Shown: positions 45,849 through 56,345 of the stretch, piece after piece
Layout: every line of letters starts with the position of its first letter
How positions within the stretch are numbered: position 1 is the first letter of the stretch
NCBI GenBank assembly: GCA_017506865.1
Contig: JAFCMP010000490.1
Location: 682,001 to 746,000 of the forward strand
From: Tribonema minus
Taxonomy: Eukaryota > Sar > Xanthophyceae > Tribonematales > Tribonemataceae
Direction: 5' to 3'
Length of the DNA: 64,000 bases
Notes under the pieces: model-generated
The model's database searches: none
The model's input: the letters and a program-made list of their open reading frames with translations, nothing else
Told to the model about the DNA's origin: nothing
Made by a program: the position numbers and the translations under genes

Positions 45849-46579
45849 CTACTCTTGACATGTGACCAAAGTCTAGTGTTTACCCATTGGCCTCATACAT
45901 GACACGTAATGGCGTTCCCATCCACGTCGACGAGGCGGCATGCCTAAACAGGTTGCATGTACTCCCAGTAAAAGTGGTTCACCTTGATGAAAAGGTGCAA
46001 CAGGGACTTGGGAACCTACAGCAACATGAATTGTCAGGATCACATCAGAGAACTCGCAGTTGCTCAAAAGATGCCTGCTGCGCGAGACCGCAACGACAGT
46101 TCCTGGTCCTATGACATTAACTGCAGGCGACGCACCCGGTCATCGCACCTCTTGTTGATGCCACGACGACCTGCTTTGCCTTGCAAAGCGCTTCAGATGT
46201 TGCTGCCAGCCACTTTTTTTTGTGGGCGCCTCGTCCCCTCGCACTATCCTGCTGGTACCTGTGCATGCCTTTGAGTCGACTGCCTTTGCAAGCTTCGTCC
46301 TCTTGAGCACACCACCTCGGCTACCTTGAGTCACGAGCAACGCAGGCTGACAAGTGCTCGTGCTTGCGACGCTGCTAATTAAGCTCGGTTGATGCAGACT
46401 CCCGGCCTACGATGGCTAAGGGGAAGCTGCTTATCAAATGCAAAGAAAAAGATGGAGCTCGCTGATTGGCAGGTGCTTAATATGCGGATCTGCCCAAGTA
46501 GTCCCCCTGAGGATGCCTATCCTCAGCCCACAATGTGAAAACCCTAGGTCAACATCTTTTCACGCAAAAAGTGTAACTT
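45849..46579. other. unassigned DNA between LINE fragment and repeat copy A
   Basis: No convincing exon or repeat is seen. Several short open frames start here but match no family. Confidence 0.35.
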
Positions 46580-48345
46580 TTGATGGCAGTGGCGGCAGCG
46601 GCAGCGGCGGGCAGCGAACAGAGCAGCTGCAGAATCATCATGATGATGGCAGGCACAGACGGAGCTGGTGGCATCGATGTCAGTGGCAACGACGGCAGCA
46701 GCGGCGGCGGCGGCAGCGGCGCTGAGGGTGAATGCAGCAGGTGCGGGGCAATGGCGGCAATAGGGGCGGCGGCGGCAGCAGCAGCGGCCGAATGGTGTGC
46801 TTTCAAGCAGAGTGGCATGCACTCCTCAGGCACTGGCAGGTGCCACAGTGACGGTCATCTCGCAACGGCGGCGGATGATAAGGGCGACAGTGGCGGTGGC
46901 GGCAGCAGCGGCGGCGGCGGCAGCAGCGGCGGCGGCGGCGGCGGCGGCAGCAGCGGCAGCAGCGGCGGCAGCAGCGGCAACAGCGGCGGCAGCAGCGGCA
47001 GCAGCGGCGGCAGCAGCAGCGGCGGCGGCAGCAGCGGCAGCGGCAGCAGTAGCCGCAGCGGCGGCGACGGCGGGCTCTTTGGGCGTGGAATATCCAGCGC
47101 ATGAGCTGCCGCAACGCTGCCGGCAAGAAGAATCACAGTTCATAATTAGGCCGCTCTCTTCATAATTAGGCCGCTGCTCTGCTGCTGCTGCCTCCAGCGG
47201 TAGGGTACTAGTAGCGACGGCTGTTTTCTGCTGTCAGTGCTCCGCCAGAGGGCAATTGAGCTTAAGCGCTGCAGGGTGAATCATTGATGATGCCCTCAAT
47301 GCTACGAGGCCTTCTTGTATGTTGCAGATCCGTGCTCTGATTGTGAGAGCAGGCGCAGCAATAGCACGGCTTTGAGTCTTGTCTCATCATCACGTAAAGC
47401 CAGTGCAAAGCCAGTTCGGCATGCAGTTGGTGTTAGATAGCTTGCGAATTCTGGGGGGGTAACGGCACACGCGTTTCGGCGCACTCCTGTGCAGCGCATG
47501 AGCAATGTGCATGCACAGAGCGCGTGACGTGCAAATACACACAGCCACAAGGCAAATTGCTGTCCCCAGTTTAGTTGTTATGTTGCGGCTTTGCCATGAC
47601 GTTGTCTGTGCAGCATGTTGTCTGGCGTGACAGTCGCGGTTGTAATCGAATGGCGTCCCTGGCACACTGCTGCGGCAACACCGTGCGCTTTTGCGATGCG
47701 CTCTGCAGTGCTCACGGTGCTGCGCTCGTGTACTACCTTCCACCACAGCAGTGCCCGCCAGAAAGGGGGCAGCGCATCCAAAGTTGTCTTCTGCCAGTGG
47801 TACAGTATGCACGTCAGAAGTGTGAGGTATCAAAACCCATGCTCGGATACCACGCATACATCCAGTGTCAGTTTTGTTCTGCCACAAGGGTCTGCATTTT
47901 CCCTGTGTATGCTACTTTACCCCCCTTCAAGTAGTGGTAACCAACGTTTGTGGTCTATGAGTTCGCTTGGACTGCATCACTTCTGGCCAGATCCACTGGC
48001 AGTGGAATGATAAAGCTAGCCAGTAGTATCAGGATGAATGGCGTTTCGACTCGCTTGATGATTGATTAATCAAATCAGCATCCTCAGGATGTAAATCGAA
48101 AGGACCATATAGAAGTTGTCTATGTTTTTAAATTGTTCAAATCTCGGACAATCTTATGGTCAGTGCAAGTAAAATATAATATATACATATATACTTCGAA
48201 GTATTATTTTTTTTGAGTTGATTTAATGAACTATAATTAATGAACGCTTCGACTCGCGCACATCGCCCATATGACACCGCCCAAAGTCGTGACCATTCAA
48301 TTTGACAGGCATGCCCGCTCCGACAGAGAGCCGCATTTGTAAACA
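46580..48345 (+). repeat. dispersed repeat, copy A (contains a GGC/AGC trinucleotide block)
   Basis: It is similar over its length to 54490-55965 in the same orientation. Shared landmarks include GGCAATAGGGGCGGCGGCGG, the (GGCAGC)n block at 46890-47080, GGGCTCTTTGGGC, AGCGGTAGGGTA, GTTTTCTGCTGTCAGTGCTC, CTGCGGCAACACCGT and GAAAGCTAGCCAG-like sequence near the end. Copy A has an extra AT-rich block of about 200 bp (48055-48260). Long open frames through the trinucleotide block are poly-Ala/Gly/Ser artefacts. No terminal repeats or family were recognised. Confidence 0.8.
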
Positions 48346-48539
48346 CACACTTTGGTCGGCAATGTGTCGGTGTCAAAATACTATACTTGGGGGCATGGCT
48401 GGCGCTCGGCATTTTCAGGTCAACCTTGCTCGGCCTGTAGGCTGACGAGTTGACCTTGCTCAGCCTATAGGCTGACAGGTTAACCAGGTTGACCAACTTT
48501 CATTATCATTCATGCCTGTGATTTGAAGTCAGGTTCGCT

Positions 48540-48770
48540 GGGAAAATGCAGTGATGAATACACGCTGGGCATGCTGAGCACACTGAGCACGCTGGCCACG
48601 CTGACCATGCTGAGCACGCTTGGGCACCGAGTATGCTGCGGTATGCTGGGTACGCTGAGCACTCTGGGGTATGCTGGGTACTATAGTATGCTGACCACGC
48701 TGACCATGATGCTGAGCACGGTGACCACGCTGAGCACGCTGAACACGCTGGGATATGCTGAGTATGGCGG
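48540..48770 (+). repeat. minisatellite of ACGCTGAGCACGCTGACC-like units
   Basis: Imperfect 9-18-bp units built on GCTGAGCAC, GCTGACCAC and GCTGGGTA repeat for about 200 bp. Reading frames through it show monotonous LSTLSTL patterns and are not taken as genes. Confidence 0.8.
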
Positions 48771-49860
48771 GCATATGCAATAGAATGATTTTATTATTTA
48801 GTATGAGTGACATAGTTACGGAAAAATGTCCGGGACTTCTGATGATATCCTGGATTGATTTCTTGCTCAGCAACACCTTGTGTTGCTGGCATACAACGCT
48901 TGTGAAGCGACCCCCATCCTTCTACCTCGCTCCCCAGATCCCTTGTCATAGGAGCGCCAGTACCCCTCTGAGCCTGCCCCACCCCCTTGGCAGGACTCTG
49001 TTGGCATCAAGTTAAATTTGTTCTAGTCGCACTGCACTTGCTGGTCAACCGCTTTGCATTACTTGCCCTCAATTGCTTGTAAGCACAGTCATTCAGAAGC
49101 ACGTCCACGCGCCCAGGCTTGCACTTTGCGATGCCGTGCTGCTGGCTCTGGGATGGACACACAATAAACACTGTGGCACTTCATGTTACACCTTTTCAGT
49201 ATATTAAAGTTTAGATGTTGAAGTTGTTAGGCCAGCAACAGACTTGAATGCAAATCTTCATGCCCACCAAAGTGGACCTCCTGCGCCTACGCCTTGGACA
49301 CAGCATGGAACCCTGTCAGACTGAAGAATGCAGCGCTCATAGAGTTGGGTTGCCAGATGAGCGCACGCTTCAACGATCATCAATGACAGACCATAAAACT
49401 CCTCTAGATGCTCAGATGTCCCCTGCAAGTACATACTGAGAGCAGTGCGCGCGCTTGCATAAGAGTAGCGCGCGTGTTGGCAAGAGAGCAGCCTGGCGTG
49501 CATGCTCTCTCTCTTCTCATGAAGAGCATATGCACGCCCCAGTAAGTGCGTTTGCCCCGTCGTGTTGAGACTTCATGACCCAGAATGCTCAGGTACCCTG
49601 GGCAGCAACCAGCATACATACCTCTGTAGGAACGCGCGCGGTGCACCCATGTTCAATACTGTGTCCGACGCCATGTCAGCATGCCACCACACACATGACG
49701 CACCCACATGACGCACCATACGAAAAGCACAGAGTCAGGTAGCACAATGGACGCGTGCGGAACAGATGATGTCTGACCGCCGCTCCCCGTATCGCCCCCT
49801 CCTCCCTCCCTTCGAGGAGTCCACTCCAAAAGTGTCACTCATACGCACGCGGCGCCTCCC
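48771..49860. other. stretch without recognised gene
   Basis: I see only short open frames, none with family resemblance, and no structural RNA. Confidence 0.35.
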
Positions 49861-49869
49861 CTATGCCCC

Positions 49870-50295
49870 TTCTCCCCCCCCCCAGTCCCACCCCGCTAGA
49901 TCACTGGGGCAGCTGCAGCCGCCTTCTCAGACCCCCCCGCTGGATCACTGGGGGGCTGCCACTGGCACCCCCCAGACCCCCCCGCATTATTACAGGGTGG
50001 GCTGCCGCCCCCCTAGACCCCCCTAGGGCTGCCACGTGTCTGTCACGTCTCCCAGACCCTCCGCTAGACCCCGCTGGATCACTGGGGGGGCTGCCCCCCA
50101 GACCTCCCCGCAATATTACTGGGTGCCCTGCCGCCCCCCCAGACCCCCCTAGGGCTGCTACGCGCCTGTCACGTCTCCCAGACCCTCCGCTAGATCAGTG
50201 GGTGGCAGACCCCCCCGCTAGATCACTGGGTGGGCTGCAGCCCCCCCAGATCCCCCTGTCACTTGACTGGGGAGGCCACCGACCCCCCTGCTGAA
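49870..50295 (+). repeat. minisatellite of CCCCGCTAGATCACTGGGGGGCTGC-type units
   Basis: Units of about 40-70 bp alternate 'CTAGATCACTGGG' with C-rich 'AGACCCCCC' blocks and 'GGGCTGCCACGTGTCTGTC' segments. Two larger near-copies (about 49985-50095 and 50110-50215) show higher-order duplication. Confidence 0.8.
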
Positions 50296-50924
50296 GTGAT
50301 GAAGCGCCGAATAGCCCCTAGGCTAGACAAGTAGGCGGTAGGGTGAATGGCTGTCAAGACAGGGGCACTTCCAACTGTACCATAAGAGGTTGTGCACGAT
50401 CTGGTCAGACTTTATCAACCAGATAGCCAGTTGCCGCACATGCACCCCTACCTCACATGGCTGCTGGGGCTTCCTTTCGCGCCGCACGCCGCTTTGAATG
50501 ACTCCTCCAAAGTGGCGCTTGCCAGTGATCGCATTTGAGTTGCTGCTACCATCCTCAGCCATGGACGATGCTGCGTGCGCCAGCAACAATCTTGAAATTC
50601 CAAGCCCTACTTGTGGTCCTTGCCTCACGACATGTGGTGCTAATTTTCAAATGAACAGGTCGGCATCAGGAATGGCCTGGGATCCCCAACAAAGGCAGAC
50701 TTTGTGCTTATCTTACCTCTGGCAATCGAGCGCTCATCCTGTTTGTGTACACCAGACAAGGCAGAGCACGCGCAGCAGGCCTTATCAACAGCTCACAAGT
50801 GCAATGCAGGCAGCAGCAGCAGGGGCGCACAAAACTCGGAACTTCAAGCAAGTCATGTCACGGTGGCTAGGTATGCAAGTTATCTGATGGGAATGGACTG
50901 GTCAACAACTGCTTTTAAGATGCA

Positions 50925-52426
50925 CTAGCTATTGCTGCCTGCCTGTGCCTGCAGATATTTTTGGATAGCAGCCTGCGTGAAAAAGGAGTATGGCTTTACT
51001 CGCCCGCTGTCCAAGTCGATGGCAAAAGCTTTGTTTGCTGAAAGAGCAGCAAACAGGTCATCGCCGGTGATGAACCCAAATATGCGCTTGGCATCAGCTC
51101 TCGTGAGCTCACCATCACCTTCCGAAAGCTGCCCCAGAAATTCATTCACATCATCAGGGTCTGCGGCATTGGAAGCGACTGCACTGTTCACAAAGCTGCG
51201 TACCCACCCCCGAGCACATCGCAAATACCTGTCTGCCACGGCCTTGATGTGCACACGGCAGTCTTCCTCCGTGACAGCTTCGGCTTTGCTGCATAGGCGA
51301 CACACTTCCGCTATGTGCATAGCACGTGTTCCCACCTTGTCTGTAATTTCCTTGGCAAGATGGGGATACTTGAGCAGCAGTTCCGGAAGTTGCAGACGGA
51401 TCACATCATGAGCCTCGGCGTCAGTGAAGTCAGGGGCATTGAACACTTCTACTCGCAACCCTCCCAAGTCGATTGGCAGTAACATGGCACTCCGGCTTGC
51501 CGACGAGACAACGACACATGTGATCAAACCTTGCTCGTACCCCAGCACCTTTACCCTCCACAGCAGCTTCTCGACCGCGGCGATACTCGCTTGCTCCCCG
51601 ACCTCGAGCACCAGCACAAGGCGCTCCCGGCCGGAGAGTGCCTTGTACAGTTGCGCGATGAGTTGGAAGCGTTGTGCCGAAGGGGCCCTTTTGAAGTGGT
51701 GTCTCCAATCTACTTCAATGCTTTCGAGCACCTCTCTTGCGATCCAGTGCCGCACTTTCCAACCCCGCACGTTGCTGCTGTCTCCGTAGTATGACAGCCT
51801 GATGACGCCAGGCAGTTGCTGCAGTGCACAGGGGGGGCAACATGAACGTTTTAAAAAACCGGGGGTTCCCGATCTTGCAGCAGCGAAATAATTCAGGTGA
51901 GCCGCCTTCGATAGCATCCGTGTTGAAGGTCGAATGAACACTCCCGTGCTGTGCAGAAGAATGGCGGAAGGTTCATGACGTTTAGCACGGCGATACAGTA
52001 CATCATGAGGTTGGCGCCACCACATACCTCTAGCGCCTGTTCCACCAAGACAGTTTTGCCACCGCCGCGCGGTCCAGTCACCAAGAGCGCGACATTGTCG
52101 TGATCCTGACAGCTTCTCGCATATTGAATGCTGTATTTGAGGGCCTCGGAGCACTCCCGTTCTACGATGCGCTCCTCGGCCAGCTTGGGGCGGATGCGGC
52201 AGTCCTGCAGCGCCGACACAGCCTTCGCTGTGCGTTGCCATCCAAAACTCTCAGCGAGCTTGAACATGTTGGTGCCTACCCCAAATGCCGATCCCACACA
52301 CCTCGCGATTTCGTCCTGTGTCGGATACAAGGGCGACGTTGTCAGCTCAGGTACATCATGCAGGACGCAGAATACCTTGGCATGCAGATTACAACTTGAA
52401 TGCGTGGACTCATTCGTGGAGGTCAA
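50925..52426 (-). CDS. P-loop NTPase (AAA/STAND-like; reminiscent of retrotransposon-hot-spot/Crinkler-associated ATPases)
   Basis: Two exons, 52426-52028 and 51818-50925, join in phase 0 across a 209-bp GT-AG intron. The frame has no ATG before residue 54 (MFKLAESFGWQ), so translation starts there (about 377 aa) or in an unseen upstream exon. Walker A is GPRGGGKT, followed by VLVEQALE; a Walker B-like strand is RLVLVLEVGE, with Glu where Asp is usual; a sensor-like strand is ITCVVVSSASRSA. The C-terminus is helical (FTDAEAHDVIRLQLPELL, a DDVNEFLGQL segment, YSFFTQAAIQKYLQ). The layout recalls RHS-type ATPases, named for retroelements landing in them. That likeness is by eye only. The open frame begins exactly where a LINE tail copy ends, so the 5' part may have been displaced. 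The role is unknown. Confidence 0.7.
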
Positions 52427-52427
52427 T

Positions 52428-52522
52428 ATGTACGTATGGACTTGTATTTATAAAGGCCCAAGGGAGGCCGGGTTGCCTATGCAATCGAAAAGCTTGCGTC
52501 AACGCAGCAGCCTAGTCTGCGC
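52428..52522 (-). mobile_element. 95-bp 3'-end copy of the LINE
   Basis: It appears identical to 45611-45705, in inverted orientation, and includes the last codons of the LINE ORF and the 3' tail. It is an extremely 5'-truncated insertion of the same young family. Confidence 0.93.
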
Positions 52523-53041
52523 ATTAATATAAAATAAAGCTGTTCATTATGGCACGCGACTTCGTAGCGATTCGATGACGACACGTAAGCCAGTGAGCAG
52601 TAACACTTACCGCACCGGCGGCGGCGGCGGCGACAACAGGCAACTGTGATCGGCATACGGCGTGAGGTGGAACGGCTCCTGCCCCAGGTCGACAGCCACC
52701 TTTTACAAAACCCTCAGCCGGTGGTGCCACGAGAGAAGTGACTAAGATGTGGCAAATCAGGCGCCCCCGCAACTGCATCCTGCTTCCGTGCCTGAAGCCT
52801 TTCTTTGTTTGCAAAACCACTTCCTCGACATTTATTCCTACTCTCGGCAGGGGGTATGTATGATGTCAAGTGAAGTGAAAGCCCTGGAAGGCGCATACAC
52901 TCTTCATTGGTGGTGCTGGTTCTGCCAGGGCAGCAGCACAGAGACTACCTTGGCAACCCAAAAGCCACAGCGCCACCAGAGAGATCTTCCGTCATAAAAG
53001 AAGTGTAACCTTCAGGGAAAAAGCACAAACGAACGAAGAGG
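52523..53041. other. intergenic region
   Basis: It lies between the ATPase gene and the small membrane-protein gene, which are divergent. A GGC run lies at 52617-52632. No exon is recognised. Confidence 0.35.
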
Positions 53042-54236
53042 ATGGCGGCGGTGGCAGCTGAAGCGGCTGCAGCAGGACGCAGCTGGCGGTGCCTCTCGCT
53101 GATGATCCTATGTCTAGCCTACTGCATAGGTGAGTGCGCAGCCTGTCGTTTGCTTGTTTGCACTAGCCTCCATTTTTCCAGATCATGATGGACTGACGAG
53201 CTGACGAGCTTTGGTACTCGCATGCTGCAGCTCGATCGCAGAGCTTCGATCTGCAGGGCGCCAGACAGCCTGCTCTTGGTGGCGTCTCTGCTGCTGCACT
53301 GCGGCGGCAGCATGCGCTGAGGGCGAGTGAGGAGAGCGAAGGTGAGCGTGAGCATAATGAGCCATGCTACAGCACTGCACTTGTCACCTTCCTGCTGCAG
53401 TTCCTCTGTGAAAGTTGATCATTGGAACTGCTCGCAATCATTCTGCTGTCTGCAAAGCGCGTTGCCGACCTCGCAATGTGCGTCAGCTTGTCGCGGCATC
53501 TTCAACAGCAAACCTGCCAGCTGACATCTTGATACTTGTCGTTTTTACAGGATAGCCTCTCAAGGCTGATGCTTGAGCTGTTGGCATAAGCACATTCATT
53601 GTGCACTCTTCAAGCTTTATGATGTGACAGTCATGCCCAAGCTCCACAACGCGCGCGTGCAAATCTCACTCAAAACATTTGCCAAGTGATTGTGATGCTG
53701 CCTAATCTGCAAGCAGCTTCTACAGACTCCAGAGCTCTGCATCATTGCGTGCTCTACCATGCTGCACCTCCTCCTCCTACACAGTAATTTAAGTGAGGAT
53801 CAGAGCCAGTGCTGCTTGCATGAGACCTACAATCTCCACCAACCGCCCCACCCGCGCAGGCGACCGGCGCCCCCACCTTGACAGCGATGCTCAACAGCTG
53901 CATCACATGGAGCCCAGCTCCGCCGAACCCAACCTCAACAACCTAAACTGCAACAGCGGCGCGTCGCTGCCATCACGACACGGCAGCACTGAACGCGACC
54001 GCGCAGTCGTCGTCGCGACGCACGCCGCGGCGGCGCTCCGTGTGCAGGAGCTGACGGCGCGCACGCGCCGCGCGCGCGTCGCCTTCGCCGCGCTGCGCAA
54101 GCGCGCCGCCGCGGCGAAAGCGGACATCCGCGCGCTGCCGACGCAATCCGCCACCTTGGAGGCCGTGCAGGCCGTCATCAATATGTTCGGCGTGTACCTC
54201 ATCGTGACGGCGGTCGTGGAGGCGCTCGTGTCATAG
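53042..54236 (+). CDS. small secretory-pathway protein with signal peptide and C-terminal membrane helix, function unknown
   Basis: Three exons (53042-53129, 53231-53341, 53860-54236) join with GT-AG sites and phase 1 at both junctions to give 191 aa. Residues 1-30 (MAAVAAEAAAAGRSWRC then SLMILCLAYC) look like a signal peptide or signal anchor. The middle is polar. Residues about 115-165 are a basic Ala/Arg-rich helix (AALRVQELTARTRRARVAFAALRKR). The last 20 residues (VINMFGVYLIVTAVVEALVS) look like a membrane helix, giving a possible tail-anchored or hairpin topology. I recognise no family. Support comes from the continuous phase, ordinary splice sites and clear protein architecture. Confidence 0.7.
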
Positions 54237-54489
54237 CTGTGACTGCCGCCGCTGCAGCGCCGCCGCTGCTGCCGCCGCCGCGCCGCCGCTGCTCCGCCGC
54301 CGCTGCTGCCGCCGCCGTTGTGTCCGCCGTCGCCACCGCTGTCGCGGCCGCCGCCGATGCTGGCGGCAGCCCTTTCCGCCGTCGCGGCCGCGGCTGCTGC
54401 TGCCGTGTTGCGGCCTGCGCTGCCGGTCACTGCTACTCGCATGTCACCGTGATGACACGAGCGCAGAAGGCGGTGGCAGACTCATTGCA

Positions 54490-55965
54490 AAGATGGCCGC
54501 TGCAGCGGTGGCGGCAGTGGCGGCACTAGCAGCAGCGGCAGCGGCAGGCAGCCAACGGAGCAGCTATAGAATGGTCGGCACAGACGGAGCTGTTGGCGTT
54601 GACATCAGTGGCAGCGGCGGCGGCTGCGGCAGGGGTGATGAAGGTGGATGCAGCAGGTGCGGGGGGGTGGCGGCGATAGGGGCGGCGGCGGCAGCAGCGG
54701 CGGCCGCATAGTGTGGTTTAGAACAGAGTGCCATGCACGTTCCAGGCAGGTGACTGTCATCGCGCAACAGTGGCCGATGGCAAAGGCGGAATTGGCGGCG
54801 CCGTCAGCAGCAGCGGCGGCGGCAGCAGCGGCGGCAGCAGCAGCGGCGGCGGCAGCAGCGGCGGCAGCAGCGGCGGCGGCAGCAGCGGCGGCAGTAGCGG
54901 CGGCGGCGGCGGTGGCGGCGGCGGTAGCAGCAGCGGCGCCGGCAGCAGCAGCGGCGGCGACAGCGGCAGCGGCGGCGACAGCGGCAGCGGCGGCGGCGGC
55001 GGGCTCTTTGGGCATGGAACAAGCGATGCATGAGCTGCCGCATTGCTGCCGGCAAAAAGAAGCGCAACTCACACTTTGGGCTGCTGCTCTGCTGCTGCTG
55101 CTGCCTCAAGCGGTAGGGTACGCCAGCGGTGGCTGTTTTCTGCTGTCAGTGCTCCGCAAGAGGGCAAGCGCTGCAGGGTCAACGCCCTCGATGCAACGAG
55201 GCCTTCTTGTATGTTGCAGATCCGTGCTCCGACTGTGAGAACAGGCGCAGCAATAGGACAGTTTTGGGTATTGTAAACCCAGTGTAAAGCCAGATTCGGC
55301 AGTTGGTGGTAGATAGCTTGTGAATTCTGGGGGCAAAGGCACATGGGTTTTAGGGCGCTCCTGTGCATCACATGGGTTATGTACATGTACACAGCGCGCA
55401 TGCAATACACGCAGCTACCACAAAGGCGACGTGTTGTGTCTCGCCCAATTTGTGATTATGTTGCCGTTCCGCCGTGATTTTGTCTGTGCAGAATGTTGTC
55501 TGGTGTCATGGTGGCGTTCAATGGTGTCTCTGGCACACTGCTGCGGCAACACCGTACGCTTTTGCGATGCGCTCTGTGCATTGTGCTGCGCTCGTATTAC
55601 CTTTCACCACTGTCTGCCAGCAATTGCTTAAATGGGCTCCGCATCTGTCAAGTTGTTTACTGCCTTGCATGTTTTCAGTGATGCGGTATGAAACCCCCTG
55701 CTCGGGCATCACGCAATAGGCAGTGTCACTGTTGTTCTGCCACAATGTCCTGCATTGCTCCTCCATGCTCCCAAGGCCCCCCCTTTTTAAAAGGAATGGT
55801 AACCAATGTTTGTGTTCCATGAGCCGCCTGGAGCTGCATCACTTCTGCTCACATGCAGGGAATGAGAAAGCTAGCCAGCGCTATCAGTGACGCATTGACT
55901 CGCACACATCGCCCCAAAGTCATGTGACAGGCAGGGCCCCGCTCCTGACAGAAAATCACATTGGC
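54490..55965 (+). repeat. dispersed repeat, copy B
   Basis: It is the partner of copy A at 46580-48345, same orientation, about 7.9 kb away. It has the longer GGC/AGC block (about 54800-55000) and lacks the AT-rich insertion of copy A. It follows the small membrane-protein gene after a further trinucleotide-rich stretch (54240-54490). Confidence 0.8.
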
Positions 55966-56345
55966 GTCACCCAGCTCCATGACGAGTCCATATTTCGAGT
56001 TAATTGCAGACAATGATGTACGCCATTGATGAACGAATCGACTCTCTTCACATGAACTTCACCTGTCGATTCTGGGCTGTTGAAGTTTGCCCGAAACTGT
56101 TGAAGTTTCATTTTGAAACTTTTTGACAACCTGTTGGGCTCGCAGCTGCTAGACAAGAGCTGGACTTGCAATCGACTTATTTCTAGCACAGCTCGCCGCC
56201 GGGATTCGTAGGCTGTTCGGTGAGCTGGCCTGCAGAACGAGGCGAATCTGGCAGTTGGCGACCGGTGGTGGTATCCGCGTGAGTAGTACTGGCAAATCAC
56301 CAGCAGCAACCACTGCAGATGGTCCGCTAAGTTGAACAGAAGCTG

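Noticed and set aside
46580-47150. Long open frames through the GGC/AGC block on both strands
   Set aside because: They encode only poly-Ala, poly-Gly or Arg/Cys runs in all frames, as expected from a trinucleotide repeat, and the other copy of the repeat does not keep the frame.
54600-55240. Open frames of up to 196 codons in repeat copy B
   Set aside because: Same low-complexity artefact; no conserved protein is shared with copy A.
47302-55410. Related short minus-strand open frames in the two repeat copies (47302-47550 and 55069-55410)
   Set aside because: They share DNA similarity because the repeats are related, but the frames differ in length and show no protein-level conservation or domain.
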